Positions 24,331 to 34,142 of a stretch of 44,327 nt of DNA are shown one piece after another. Position numbers and translations under genes: made by a program. The DNA is from CAYSBE01 sp046309355. Its GTDB lineage: Bacteria; Bacteroidota; Bacteroidia; UKL13-3. The stretch covers positions 1 through 44,327 of the forward strand of contig JBKCPL010000048.1 of the NCBI GenBank assembly GCA_046309355.1, read 5' to 3'. Under the pieces are notes generated by a model. The model had not been told where the DNA came from, did not search any database, and saw nothing but the letters and a program-made list of their open reading frames with translations. Numbering within the stretch: position 1 is the first letter of the stretch; each line of letters starts with the position of its first letter.

Positions 24331-25074
24331 TTATTCAAAGAAAGCCTTTACTTTTTTATCGTTCGAGTATTTGAGGTGCTGTATATCGCCTTCGGCATAA
24401 TTAATTCCGTCAATCAGAGCAATTATTCGCTGCGTGGCAATTTCGGCACACGCCATGTCGTGCGTAATCACCACCGATGAAATATTGCGTGTTACCTGCA
24501 ACTCGCGTATAAGGTAGCTGATTTCTTTAGCCGTTACCGGATCAAGACCTGAAGTTGGTTCATCATACAACATGATTTGAGGATTCATCATCAGCGCTCG
24601 GGCCATTGCTATGCGCTTGCGCATACCCCCCGACAAATCGGCCGGCATTACTTTTTCAGTGCCTGCAAGTCCAACGCTGCTCAATGCCTCTTCGCAGCGT
24701 TTTTTCATTTCGGCAGGTGTTAGCTTCGTATGCCGCTGCAAGGCAAATACCATGTTCTCATACACATTCATCGAATCGTACAAGGCACCGTGCTGAAATA
24801 AAAAGCCCACTTTAAGCCGCAGCAAATTCAACTCTCGTTCCGAAATCTGATACACATCGTTTCCAAATAAATTGACTGATCCTTCATCGGGTTTTACCAA
24901 GCCAATGATGCATCTAATAAGTACCGATTTGCCGCACCCAGATTTACCAATAATGCCCAGGTTTTCGCCATCGTGCAGCTGTATGGTTACTCCGCGTAGC
25001 ACCCGGTTTGTACCAAATGTTTTATGTACCTGCTGTACTGAAATAAGGGGCGATATAGTTGGTGTGTGACTCAT
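24331..25074 (-). CDS. mlaF: Lipid-transport ABC ATPase, MlaF-like
   Basis: This 247-aa ATPase powers the MlaE permease. Walker A is GKSGCGKSVLI, the Q loop lies in FLFQHGALYDSMNVYENMVF, the signature is LSGGMRKR, Walker B is IMLYDEPTSGLDP and the H loop is VVITHDM. The phrase FQHGALYDSMNV and GGMRKRIAMARAL are characteristic of the MlaF/TTG2A branch. Its start overlaps the mlaE stop by 4 nt and mlaD follows after 7 nt, giving an mlaE-mlaF-mlaD operon. MlaB and MlaC are not encoded nearby. Confidence 0.93.
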   Translation of the reverse strand: MSHTPTISPLISVQQVHKTFGTNRVLRGVTIQLHDGENLGIIGKSGCGKSVLIRCIIGLVKPDEGSVNLFGNDVYQISERELNLLRLKVGFLFQHGALYDSMNVYENMVFALQRHTKLTPAEMKKRCEEALSSVGLAGTEKVMPADLSGGMRKRIAMARALMMNPQIMLYDEPTSGLDPVTAKEISYLIRELQVTRNISSVVITHDMACAEIATQRIIALIDGINYAEGDIQHLKYSNDKKVKAFFE

Positions 25075-25862
25075 ATAATGCCAAGCAATTGCGTAATTTG
25101 AACCACCAGCAAATCGATGATGAAAATGAAGAGGGAAGAAACTACTACAGCACTATTGGCCGCCTCTCCTACACCTTCAGTACCTTTACTGGCCGTAAAG
25201 CCTTTATAGCAGCCTACCAGTGCAATGGTAAAACCAAAAAAAACAGACTTAATGAGCGAGGGAATCAAATCGCCAAATGTGATATTGGCAAAAACCTGTT
25301 TAAAAAACAATTCGAAGGTCAGGTTTCCATTCAGATTTACCGCCAGCCACGAGCCGCACAGAGCAATGGAATCGCTGGCAATAACCAGCACAGGAAGCAT
25401 AAACATACAAGCCAAAATGCGGGTGGTGACCAGGTATTTAAACGGATTTACAGCCGTAACTTCCATAGCGTCTATCTGCTCGGTTACCTTCATCGACCCT
25501 AGTTCGGCACCTATGCTCGAACCAATTTTGCCCGCGCAAATAAGTGCAGTGAGCACAGGCCCTATTTCACGAACTATAGAAATGCCAACCATAGCCGGTA
25601 GCCAAGCTTCGGCACCAAAGAGCTGCAGTGTGGGCCGCGATTGCATGGTAAGTACCAACCCGATAATAAATGCCGTGGTACCTGCCAGGGCCAGTGTGCG
25701 GTTTCCCATATTGTAGCATTGCCGCAACCACTCGCGCCACTCAAATGGGGCTAAAAAGCCCGTGCGGAAAAACTTTACCGAGTATAGCCACAATCCGGCC
25801 GTGTCCGTAAAAAAACGTTTGGCTGATGCAGGCAGTGAATTTACCAGGTTGTAAGGACTCAT
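25071..25862 (-). CDS. mlaE: Lipid-transport ABC permease, MlaE-like
   Basis: This 263-aa permease has the MlaE-family features GNRTLALAGTTAFIIGLVLTMQ, LPAMVGISIVREIGPVLTALICAGKIGSSIGAELGSMKVTEQIDAMEV (in overlapping parts) and KSVFFGFTIALVGCYKG. About five membrane helices are expected. The ATG at 25862 (MSPYNLVNSLPASAK) puts the N-terminus where homologues start. An ATG at 25925 would add a hydrophobic stretch and begins just after the T-tract of the terminator at 25938-25966, so the shorter form is preferred but not proven. It is the first gene of the Mla operon. Confidence 0.9.
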   Translation of the reverse strand: MSPYNLVNSLPASAKRFFTDTAGLWLYSVKFFRTGFLAPFEWREWLRQCYNMGNRTLALAGTTAFIIGLVLTMQSRPTLQLFGAEAWLPAMVGISIVREIGPVLTALICAGKIGSSIGAELGSMKVTEQIDAMEVTAVNPFKYLVTTRILACMFMLPVLVIASDSIALCGSWLAVNLNGNLTFELFFKQVFANITFGDLIPSLIKSVFFGFTIALVGCYKGFTASKGTEGVGEAANSAVVVSSLFIFIIDLLVVQITQLLGII

Positions 25863-25937
25863 GAACGAAATCAATGACACACAAAGTACTCCATAGCAAC
25901 TGAATAAAAAAATGACATTGCTCATTTGTATAAAAAA

Positions 25938-25966
25938 GAAAGACGAAACCGATGGTTTCGTCTTTC
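25938..25966 (-). terminator. Strong intrinsic terminator after the PepSY-like gene
   Basis: Two perfectly complementary 13-nt arms (25938-25950, 25954-25966) enclose a 3-nt loop. On the minus strand a run of six T follows. It ends the transcript of the 25993-26424 gene before mlaE. Confidence 0.88.
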
Positions 25967-25992
25967 GAATAACTGTATGTGATCAACAGGTT

Positions 25993-26424
25993 TTACTTCA
26001 CAAATTTACCGCTCATGGTAAAGTATATGCTGATGGAATCTTTGCCACGCACCAAGTCAAGTACATAAAATTTTCCATCGTTGTTCAATTCGATAAATGC
26101 TTTGGCAATTGAATAACCCGGATAATAATTCATCATTTGATTGGTAACGCCCATTGGCAAATCCGTTTGCTTAATTTCGGTATATGTTTTAATCCAGTCG
26201 CCATTGGCAAAATACTGGGCTTCATAACGCTGGCCTTCATCCATGTAATTTACTTTGTAAATAGTTACCATCTCTTTAATCCAAACCGAATCTTTAACGC
26301 CTTTAGAATTTTGCAGGTAATAATTTTTCAAAACTGCAGGCGGAACGTCATTCGATTTAATGGTGGTTTGTGCCATGCCTGTAGCAGCATAGAAAAGCGT
26401 AATCAGTACAAATAAATTTTTCAT
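25993..26424 (-). CDS. Secreted PepSY-like (DUF2874-type) protein
   Basis: This 143-aa protein has a signal peptide (MKNLFVLITLFYAATGMAQ, cleavage likely near Ala-Gln). The mature part of about 125 residues shows two PepSY-like halves. The pattern VPPAVLKNYYLQNSKGVKDSVWIKEM matches the first half and TNQMMNYYPGYSIAKAFIELNN the second. These small proteins resemble the beta-lactamase-inhibitor fold, and in Bacteroidota they are periplasmic or secreted with no firm function. It is monocistronic, ended by the terminator at 25938-25966. The assignment is from pattern only. Confidence 0.75.
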   Translation of the reverse strand: MKNLFVLITLFYAATGMAQTTIKSNDVPPAVLKNYYLQNSKGVKDSVWIKEMVTIYKVNYMDEGQRYEAQYFANGDWIKTYTEIKQTDLPMGVTNQMMNYYPGYSIAKAFIELNNDGKFYVLDLVRGKDSISIYFTMSGKFVK

Positions 26425-26499
26425 GTAAATACGTTATGTTAGTGCTGCTAAATTACAACCTTCGTTCGGTTAAACAACTTTACCCGCATGAAATGTTGA

Positions 26500-26530
26500 T
26501 TTGTGGCACAGCAATTGACAAGTATACCGG
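26500..26530 (+). promoter_or_regulatory. Possible lon promoter
   Basis: TTTG at 26500-26503 and a 19-nt spacer precede TATACCGG at 26523-26530. Spacing is exact, but the -10 box keeps only TA and the final G of TAnnTTTG. A weak or activator-dependent promoter would look like this. Confidence 0.35.
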
Positions 26531-26551
26531 CCAATTGAAGAATACATACAC

Positions 26552-29029
26552 ATGAAAGAAAACGATAACATATACCTGCAATCGCTGATAAGTGACGAAA
26601 GTGATAATCAGGATTTTATATCCCTCCTGTCGCCCGAGGAAGAAGATGAGATGAATAGAGAGGTTCATCCCGATGTTCTGCCAATTTTACCGCTTCGCAA
26701 TACTGTCCTTTTCCCGGGCGTGGTTATACCTATTACGGTTGGTCGCGAGCGCTCGATAAAACTTATAAAAGAAGCTAATAAAGGCGACAAAATTATAGGC
26801 GTGGTAGCACAGCTTGACCCGAATATTGAAGATCCCGTATTTGCTGAATTGTATCAGGTAGGTACGGTGGCTAAAATTATACGAATGATGCGCATGCCCG
26901 ATGGAAACACGACCGCTATCATTCAAGGAAAACGCAGATTTAAAATGGATGAATGTGTGTCAACCGAGCCACATATTTCAGCCAAAGTGACGTACATACC
27001 CGAAGGTGTTCCCGAGCAAAGCGAAGCATTTCAGGCGCTGGTTAGCTCCATCAAAGACAGTGCGCTTCAAATCATTGATATATCGCCACAAATACCGTCA
27101 GAAGCCGGAATAGCTATTCGGAATATTGACAGTCCTAACTTTCTGGTGAATTTTATTTCATCAAACATGAATGCCGATCTGGCAACCAAACAGCGCATAC
27201 TGGAAACCGAGGGACTGCAGCAACGCTGCGAAGTAGTGCTGCAAAACCTGAACCGCGAAATTCAGGTGCTCACGCTTAAAAACGAAATTCAAAGCAAGGT
27301 GCGTGGCGATATGGATAAGCAACAGCGCGAGTTTTTTCTTCAGCAGCAAATTCGTGCCCTGCAGGAAGAATTGGGCGGTGATTCGCCCGAGAAAGAAATA
27401 GAAAACCTGCTGAAAGCCGGTGAACAAAAGAAATGGAATACTGCTGTGATGGAAGCGTTCAGAAAAGAAGTAGAACGCCTGCGCAGAATGAATCCGATGG
27501 CACCCGACTATTCGGTGCAGTTGAGTTACCTGCAAACAGTGCTCGACCTGCCCTGGGGCGAGTTTACCAAAGATAATTTTGACTTGAAACGCGCCAAACA
27601 GATTCTGGATGAAGACCACTTCGGCTTGGAAAAAGTAAAGCAACGCATTCTCGAGTACCTGGCGGTGTTAAAGCTGAAAGGCAATATGAAAAGCCCGATA
27701 CTTTGTTTGTACGGCCCTCCCGGTGTGGGTAAAACATCGCTGGGAAAATCAATAGCCAAAGCCCTCGACCGCAAATATGCACGCATTGCCCTGGGTGGCT
27801 TACATGATGAAAGCGAAATTCGTGGTCACCGCAGAACGTACATTGGTGCAATGCCCGGACGTATTATTCAAAACCTGAAAAAGATAAAAAGCGACAACCC
27901 GGTATTTGTGCTGGATGAAGTAGATAAAATTGGCCGCGATTTTCGTGGCGACCCTTCATCGGCTTTGCTTGAGGTGCTTGATCCCGAACAAAACAATGCG
28001 TTTCACGACAATTACGTTGAAATTGATTACGACCTGTCGAATGTGCTTTTTATAGCCACAGCCAACACGCTCGATACCATACAGCCTGCCCTGCTCGACC
28101 GACTGGAAATTATTGAGCTGACCGGATATACCATGGAGGAAAAAGTGCAGATAGCACGCAAGTATCTTATTCCTAAACAAACCGAAAACCACGGTTTATC
28201 GAAAAAAGATTTTGAACTGAGCGATGATATACTGGAGTTGATTGTAACGAACTACACACGTGAATCGGGTGTGCGAGCACTCGAAAAACAAATAGCTGCC
28301 GTAGCCCGCTTTGTAGCCAAAGAAAAGGTGATGAACAGCACGTGGCGAAAAAAACTGAACCGCGAGGATATACAACGCATTTTGGGTGTGCCGCGTGGCG
28401 AACCTGAAATGTATCAGAACAACGATACGGCCGGTGTAGTTACAGGACTAGCGTGGACCAGCGTAGGCGGTGAAATACTGTTTATAGAAAGCAGGCTCAC
28501 CAAAGGTAGCGGCAAATTAACCTTAACCGGTCAGTTGGGCGATGTCATGAAAGAATCAGCGGTGACGGCACTTACGTTTTTAAAATCAAATGCAGCTTAC
28601 TTGTCCATTGACGAAAGATTGTTCGACAAATGGGATGTGCACATACACGTACCAGCAGGTGCAGTTCCTAAAGACGGGCCATCTGCCGGTATAACCATGC
28701 TTACGTCACTGGCATCTGTATTTACACAGCGCAAGGTAAAAAACAAACTGGCCATGACCGGAGAAATTACACTGCGTGGCAAAGTGTTACCCATAGGCGG
28801 TGTTAAAGAAAAAATACTGGCTGCTAAGCGCGCAGGTATAACCGATATCGTAATGTGTGAACAGAACCGCAAGGATGTAGCCGATATTGAATCGCACTAC
28901 CTGCAAGGGTTGAAAATACATTATGTGAACTCGATGCTTGAAGTGATTGATATTGCACTTACTCAACAGAAGGTTAAAAATCCGGTGAACCTAAGTTTGG
29001 CGGATGCCGATAAAAAAGCCAAATCCTAG
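26552..29029 (+). CDS. lon: ATP-dependent protease La (Lon)
   Basis: This 825-aa AAA+ serine protease degrades misfolded and regulatory proteins in the cytoplasm. The Lon N-domain (about 45-240) begins LPILPLRNTVLFPGVVIPI. A coiled-coil linker follows, then the AAA module with Walker A GPPGVGKTS (about 389-397) and Walker B VFVLDEVDKIG. The protease domain has catalytic Ser711 in DGPSAGITM and Lys754 in GGVKEKILAAKRAG, the standard 43-residue spacing. An acidic stretch of about 30 residues precedes the N-domain. It is monocistronic and converges on ligA with 6 nt between the stops. Confidence 0.98.
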   Translation: MKENDNIYLQSLISDESDNQDFISLLSPEEEDEMNREVHPDVLPILPLRNTVLFPGVVIPITVGRERSIKLIKEANKGDKIIGVVAQLDPNIEDPVFAELYQVGTVAKIIRMMRMPDGNTTAIIQGKRRFKMDECVSTEPHISAKVTYIPEGVPEQSEAFQALVSSIKDSALQIIDISPQIPSEAGIAIRNIDSPNFLVNFISSNMNADLATKQRILETEGLQQRCEVVLQNLNREIQVLTLKNEIQSKVRGDMDKQQREFFLQQQIRALQEELGGDSPEKEIENLLKAGEQKKWNTAVMEAFRKEVERLRRMNPMAPDYSVQLSYLQTVLDLPWGEFTKDNFDLKRAKQILDEDHFGLEKVKQRILEYLAVLKLKGNMKSPILCLYGPPGVGKTSLGKSIAKALDRKYARIALGGLHDESEIRGHRRTYIGAMPGRIIQNLKKIKSDNPVFVLDEVDKIGRDFRGDPSSALLEVLDPEQNNAFHDNYVEIDYDLSNVLFIATANTLDTIQPALLDRLEIIELTGYTMEEKVQIARKYLIPKQTENHGLSKKDFELSDDILELIVTNYTRESGVRALEKQIAAVARFVAKEKVMNSTWRKKLNREDIQRILGVPRGEPEMYQNNDTAGVVTGLAWTSVGGEILFIESRLTKGSGKLTLTGQLGDVMKESAVTALTFLKSNAAYLSIDERLFDKWDVHIHVPAGAVPKDGPSAGITMLTSLASVFTQRKVKNKLAMTGEITLRGKVLPIGGVKEKILAAKRAGITDIVMCEQNRKDVADIESHYLQGLKIHYVNSMLEVIDIALTQQKVKNPVNLSLADADKKAKS

Positions 29030-29035
29030 CGTTTA

Positions 29036-31114
29036 TTACGCCTCTATCATGTTTCGGAAATCCTCTTCGCTGATAATAGCGATGTGGAGGTCTGTGGCTT
29101 TCTTCAGCTTCTCAGGGCCCATTTTATCTCCTGCAATCAGGTAGCTGAGTGATTTAGAAATAGTGCTCACATTACGGCCACCGTGTGCTTCAATTAAAGA
29201 TTTCAGCTCATCGCGGCTAATGCTAAAAACGCCTGAAACCAGAAACGTTTTACCCGATAGCTTATCGGATACTTTTTGTGCAGGCTTGTTTTCCGACACA
29301 AACTGCAGGCCAGCGGCTTTTAATTGCTGAATAGTATGCACATTGGATGAGTCCGAAAAAAACAGAACTACATTTTCGGCAATACGTTCGCCTATTTCAT
29401 GCACAGCCGTAAGAGTTTCAACCGAGGCTGAAGCTATCGCATCTATGCTTCCAAATGTGGAGGCCAGTTTCTTGGCTACTGTTTCTCCAACCATTCGTAT
29501 ACCCAGCGCAAACAAAACTTTTTCAAAAGGAACAGATTTGGAGGCATCTATACCGGCCAGAATATTTTTTACTGTTTTTTCCTGAAGAGTTCTGCGCTTT
29601 ACCTCCCCATCTTCTGAAGTTTCGATTTCCAACCCAATAAGTTTTTCAGAAGAAAGTGCATACAAATCGGCATAGGTGCGTAGCAATCCTTTTCGGTATA
29701 GGCCTTCAACCGTTTTGCCACCCAGGCTATCAATATTCATCGCTTTTCGGCCTATGAAATGCTCAATTTTACCAATTAGCTGCGATGGACAACCACTTTC
29801 ATTGGGGCAGTAATGAACCGCCTCGCCTTCTTTACGTATCAAAGCGGTTCCGCACTCAGGGCAGTGGGTGGCGTAGCGGTAAGGCACAGCATGCGGTGTA
29901 CGTTTGCTTAATTCAACACCAGTAATTTTCGGAATAATTTCTCCGCCTTTTTCTACGTACACCCAGTCACCTTCGTGCAACTCCAGGCGCTGTATTTCAT
30001 CGGCATTGTAAAGGCTTGCATTTTTCACCGTAGTGCCGGCCAGTGCAACCGGCTGCAGCCTGGCTACAGGTGTAATGGCTCCCGTGCGCCCCACCTGATA
30101 GTCAATTCCGGCAAGCAGTGTAAGGGCACTTTCGGCTTTGTACTTATAGGAAATAGCCCAACGCGGAACTTTAGCCGTAAAGCCCAGCTCTTCTTGTTGT
30201 GCGTAATCGTTTACCTTCAGCACAATGCCATCAATATCAAACGACAGTTTTTCGCGCTGCGTTTCGTAGCGGTTTAAAACGTTCATGGCTTCATCAATGG
30301 TGCTAACCAGACTAACGTGTTCGCTCACTTGAAAGCCCCATTTTTTGAGCAGCTGCAACGAGTCGTAGTGCTTATCAGCCACAGGTGTATCGGTGTATAA
30401 AAAGTATAAAAACGCATCGAGCGGCCTTTTGGCTACCTCTTTGGATTCTTTCATCTTCAGCGTACCCGAAGCAAAATTGCGGGGATTCTTATACAGCCTT
30501 TCCTTTATTTCTTCTTCATCGTAACCCTTAGCCTCTAAGCTTTTGCGGTAACTGGCGTTCAGTTTTTCAAATGTAGCACGGTGCATAAAAACTTCGCCCC
30601 GCACTTCAAATTCATCGGGGTAGTTTCCCGGTTTTAGCACATGAGGAATGGTTCTGATAGTTTTTACGTTTTCGGTTACATCATCGCCCTGCACACCGTC
30701 TCCACGTGTTAATGCACGCAGCAACTTCCCGTTTCGATACGTGATACCGATTGCCAGCCCGTCAATTTTCAATTCGCACACATACTTCACGGCATCTGTG
30801 TTTAACCCCTTTTTTACGCGTGTGTCAAACTCCAGCAACTCTTCCTTGCTGTAAGTGTTTCCAAGACTCATCATAGGGTATTTATGCTTTACCTGAATAA
30901 AATTTTCAGTAACACCCCCTCCTACTTTTTGTGTGGGCGAATCGGGTGAAGCCAAATGCGGGTATTGCGTTTCAAGCTGCTCCAGTTCTTTCAGCATCAT
31001 ATCAAAATCGTAATCGCTTATTTCGGGTTTCGACAACACATAGTACAAGTAATTGTGTCGGGTTAAAGTCGCAGTTAGTTCGTCAATTCTGATTTTTGCT
31101 TGCAGTTCGTTCAT
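29036..31114 (-). CDS. ligA: NAD-dependent DNA ligase
   Basis: This 692-aa replicative ligase uses NAD as the AMP donor. The start is ATG 31114; a GTG precedes it. Domain Ia shows HNYLYYVLSKPEISDYDFD, and the adenylated lysine is K116 in CELKIDGLAIG. The OB fold contains GDWVYVEKGGEIIPKI. The zinc finger has four cysteines in CPECGTAL and CPNESGC. Helix-hairpin-helix repeats follow (about 480-590), and a C-terminal BRCT domain begins near LSGKTFLVSGVFSISRDELK. All domains are in place. It diverges from the Wzi/RemB-like gene. Confidence 0.98.
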   Translation of the reverse strand: MNELQAKIRIDELTATLTRHNYLYYVLSKPEISDYDFDMMLKELEQLETQYPHLASPDSPTQKVGGGVTENFIQVKHKYPMMSLGNTYSKEELLEFDTRVKKGLNTDAVKYVCELKIDGLAIGITYRNGKLLRALTRGDGVQGDDVTENVKTIRTIPHVLKPGNYPDEFEVRGEVFMHRATFEKLNASYRKSLEAKGYDEEEIKERLYKNPRNFASGTLKMKESKEVAKRPLDAFLYFLYTDTPVADKHYDSLQLLKKWGFQVSEHVSLVSTIDEAMNVLNRYETQREKLSFDIDGIVLKVNDYAQQEELGFTAKVPRWAISYKYKAESALTLLAGIDYQVGRTGAITPVARLQPVALAGTTVKNASLYNADEIQRLELHEGDWVYVEKGGEIIPKITGVELSKRTPHAVPYRYATHCPECGTALIRKEGEAVHYCPNESGCPSQLIGKIEHFIGRKAMNIDSLGGKTVEGLYRKGLLRTYADLYALSSEKLIGLEIETSEDGEVKRRTLQEKTVKNILAGIDASKSVPFEKVLFALGIRMVGETVAKKLASTFGSIDAIASASVETLTAVHEIGERIAENVVLFFSDSSNVHTIQQLKAAGLQFVSENKPAQKVSDKLSGKTFLVSGVFSISRDELKSLIEAHGGRNVSTISKSLSYLIAGDKMGPEKLKKATDLHIAIISEEDFRNMIEA

Positions 31115-31167
31115 CACGTTGCAATCTATATTTTTTTACTTTTACATGTATACAAAGCAGCAAAGCA

Positions 31168-31175
31168 TATATTTG
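31168..31175 (+). promoter_or_regulatory. -10 box of the Wzi/RemB-like gene
   Basis: TATATTTG is a full match to TAnnTTTG. It ends only 4 nt before the first candidate ATG (31180) and 13 nt before the second (31189). No clear TTTG is seen 19 nt upstream. Confidence 0.55.
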
Positions 31176-31179
31176 TTCC

Positions 31180-32862
31180 ATGTCCTACATGCGCCTACAT
31201 GTACTCACATGGCTGTGCTGTGCAGCCCTTTCGGCTAAAAGTCAGGGAGTGTATTTACCCGCCCATCATTACAGCACGCATGTGCTTGATCGTATGGAAA
31301 TAAAGCAAGGGCGACTTGCAACTCCGCATGAATTTAACCTTACCAACAGGTATTTCAGACGCGATGCAGTAGTAAGGTATGTAGACAGTTTTGACATGAC
31401 TACGGCACGATTAACCCCGGCCGATTATTTCAATTTGCTGTATCTGCAAAGCGATAACTTTGAATGGACCAATTCACAAAATACCAGGAGCAAGCGCAGG
31501 TCGCGTATGGGTGTATATGCTTACAAATCGGCATTTTATGCTGTCAATACGCCCGACTTTAAACTTTCGGTTAACCCCGTTACGCATCAATTTGCTGCTA
31601 CCGAAACCAATAAAGACGGCATAGTGAGTTTCAATACACGCGGTATTGAGATGCGAGCTGCTATTGGTCATAATATAGGTGTGTACACACGCATGGAAGA
31701 CGATTTGTACAAGCCGCACAGCTGGGCAAGCGACTATTTTTTAACCAACAGGGTACTGCCCGGGGAAGGATTTTTGAAAACAGAAGATTCGGTTACCTTC
31801 AACTATTGGCGTGCACGCGGCTATGTATCGTTCAATGTCAATAAGCATATCGATATGCAGTTCGGGCACGATAATAATTTTATTGGCAACGGCTACCGAA
31901 CGCTGTACATGTCTGACTTTTCAAGGCCGCATCTTTTTCTGAGAGTGAATACCCGCATCTGGAAATTAAACTACACCAATATTTACGGCATGGTGTATGA
32001 CTACACCCGGTTTATGGGTTTGCGCTATCCGCGCAGGCATTACTACGCCACCCAATACCTGGCTATGAATGTGACTAAAAAACTGCATGTCGGATTATTT
32101 CAAACCATCGTATTTCAGCGTGATACCGGGTATGCCAACGGAGGTTTTGATCCCGAGTACTTAAACCCGATTATCTTTTACAAGGCAGTTGAAAACGGAT
32201 TGAACAGTCCGGATAAGGCCATCATTGGTGGCGATTTTAAATACAACTTCATGAAGCATTTTTCCCTTTACGGTCAGGCTGTTATTTCAGAGTTGGTTTT
32301 GCAGGAGGTAATTAAACGAAGCGGCTGGTTTGGCAATAAATATGCCGGGCAATTGGGTTTAAAATACATCGATATGTTTGGTGTAAACAACCTCGATTTA
32401 CAGCTCGAATACAATTTTGCAAGGCCCTATATGTACACTTCGTTCAATCCACGGAATGCATATGTTAATTACAATCAGCCGATGGCTCACCCGCTGGGCG
32501 CTAACTTTACCGAGCAGATTGCCGTGGTGCGTTATCAACCGCTAAACCGCTTGCAGTTAAAAGCTGTAGGAATTTATGCAACTTATGGAAACGATACAGG
32601 CATTACTAACTGGGGACGAAACATTGCGTTGAATTACAATACCCGAATGAAGGACTATAACAATACTATTGGACAGGGTATTGCCACACAGTTACTCATC
32701 GGAGATTTTACCGCTTCATATATGCTGTTTCACAATTTCTTCATTGACGTGCAGCTTACCTACCGCAAAACCACGAGTGATGTAGCCGCGTTTCAATCCG
32801 ATACATTTCTATTGGGCGCAGGCATACGCTGGAATATGAGTGAACGTAGGCTTGATTATTAG
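31180..32862 (+). CDS. Outer-membrane beta-barrel protein, Wzi/RemB-like
   Basis: This protein is about 560 aa from ATG 31180 (or 557 from 31189). A signal peptide (RLHVLTWLCCAALSAKSQG) leads to a mature part rich in aromatic, alternating strands, as expected for an outer-membrane barrel. The segment MQFGHDNNFIGNGYRTLYMSDFSRPHLFLRV, read in parts, matches the N-x-I-G-x-G-Y-R-x-L-x-x-S-D pattern I associate with Wzi-type capsule proteins and the gliding protein RemB. The C-terminus ends GAGIRWNMSERRLDY, a typical last strand. Two glycosyltransferase genes converge from downstream, which fits a role in surface polysaccharide. The exact function is unknown. Confidence 0.75.
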   Translation: MSYMRLHVLTWLCCAALSAKSQGVYLPAHHYSTHVLDRMEIKQGRLATPHEFNLTNRYFRRDAVVRYVDSFDMTTARLTPADYFNLLYLQSDNFEWTNSQNTRSKRRSRMGVYAYKSAFYAVNTPDFKLSVNPVTHQFAATETNKDGIVSFNTRGIEMRAAIGHNIGVYTRMEDDLYKPHSWASDYFLTNRVLPGEGFLKTEDSVTFNYWRARGYVSFNVNKHIDMQFGHDNNFIGNGYRTLYMSDFSRPHLFLRVNTRIWKLNYTNIYGMVYDYTRFMGLRYPRRHYYATQYLAMNVTKKLHVGLFQTIVFQRDTGYANGGFDPEYLNPIIFYKAVENGLNSPDKAIIGGDFKYNFMKHFSLYGQAVISELVLQEVIKRSGWFGNKYAGQLGLKYIDMFGVNNLDLQLEYNFARPYMYTSFNPRNAYVNYNQPMAHPLGANFTEQIAVVRYQPLNRLQLKAVGIYATYGNDTGITNWGRNIALNYNTRMKDYNNTIGQGIATQLLIGDFTASYMLFHNFFIDVQLTYRKTTSDVAAFQSDTFLLGAGIRWNMSERRLDY

Positions 32863-32864
32863 TT

Positions 32865-34142
32865 CTACAAAACTGTATACAGCACCCCGAACTTTAAATA
32901 CAACTCCCACACGTGTTGAGTAATGAACATGATGCACGCATAACCAATTAAGCACACATAAAACACTTTCTTCCACCAATTCATTTCACTGAACGTGTTT
33001 CTTAAATGCTGGTATAATAAATACAAACCCGATGCAGCAACAGGTGCATACCACACCGCAAAATGCTTGGATGTAAACGAATGGATGAATGCGTGCTGAG
33101 GCATTACTACTGACCAGGCTATACCTGCAGCCAGAAAAACCCAAATCAACTGTAGTGACTTTTCGCCTTGTGTATGTATTTTTTTATAAAAGAGAATATA
33201 CACCACCAGAACAAACCAACCGGGAAGAACAAAAAAACGTTCCATTCTGTTCAGCCAATCAGCAGGCAGAGTCAGCCATTGAACCCAACTGAAAGTTTCT
33301 TCTGCATGGCCACCTTGTATTGCTTGCTGACCTGTTGTTCGGTATACGAATGCGTTTGTCAGATCATCAATAGCCAGCTGCCACGAACCGAAATACACTT
33401 TGTTTTGGTACATGTGAAGTAAGAATCCTGCACACAATGAAACGAACAATAAAACCGTTTCGCGGGTAAATACATTTCTCTGATAGTGCCAGGCAAATCC
33501 GGCTGCCAGTATTCCAAAAAACACAGGTTGCTCAAAAGAAATATTTACCTGCAGTAGCATAATAATACACAGCACTAGCAGGAAGCGCAGTTGATTTCTT
33601 CCCTTTTCATAATACTCCATCATAACAGCTATGCTCAGCCATTTAAGAAGTTCACCGTAAAGGTGTTGGTGCAGATTATCTGCCCAGGCTATAAAATAAT
33701 TGGACGAGTAAAGTAATACAGTAGCCAGTAAGGCCACACGTTTATCTGGAATCAGCCTATGCAATACCCGATAAATGAAAAAGGCCAGCAATAGCGATAG
33801 TAACACGGGAAGAAGTCTTAGCAAGGGTTCATCATAGGTGTTCAAGACTACAGCAGCCGCACCTGCAAGTATATTTGGCAATGCCGGATAATGCGTATAT
33901 ATAGCCGGTTGCTTTGTTTGCACCTTATACTCGTGAACCGGCAAAAAGGCTGTTTTTGTAAAGCCACTGTCTTTAAAATACCATGCGCTCGACAGTGTAT
34001 TGATATCGCTGTAGCCGTCACCAAAAATCTGATTGCGTGCACGTGTTTCATCAAATACCGACACATTGAACATACGGCAAACAATTACGGTATACGCCAG
34101 CAACAGAGTTCCACTTAAGATAAAAATCCTGTACTTAAACAT
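32865..34142 (-). CDS. Polytopic membrane protein, GT-C/PMT-like glycosyltransferase
   Basis: This 425-aa membrane protein (start ATG 34142; TTG upstream rejected) has about 10-11 hydrophobic segments. After the first helix comes a loop with FDETRARNQIFGDGYSDINT, where an acidic residue would take the catalytic place as in GT-C enzymes. THYPALPNILAGAAA resembles the PMT/GT39 pattern. Such enzymes transfer sugars from polyprenyl phosphates on the outer face of the inner membrane. The start overlaps the GT9 stop by 8 nt, so the two are coupled. The donor and acceptor are unknown. Confidence 0.7.
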   Translation of the reverse strand: MFKYRIFILSGTLLLAYTVIVCRMFNVSVFDETRARNQIFGDGYSDINTLSSAWYFKDSGFTKTAFLPVHEYKVQTKQPAIYTHYPALPNILAGAAAVVLNTYDEPLLRLLPVLLSLLLAFFIYRVLHRLIPDKRVALLATVLLYSSNYFIAWADNLHQHLYGELLKWLSIAVMMEYYEKGRNQLRFLLVLCIIMLLQVNISFEQPVFFGILAAGFAWHYQRNVFTRETVLLFVSLCAGFLLHMYQNKVYFGSWQLAIDDLTNAFVYRTTGQQAIQGGHAEETFSWVQWLTLPADWLNRMERFFVLPGWFVLVVYILFYKKIHTQGEKSLQLIWVFLAAGIAWSVVMPQHAFIHSFTSKHFAVWYAPVAASGLYLLYQHLRNTFSEMNWWKKVFYVCLIGYACIMFITQHVWELYLKFGVLYTVL

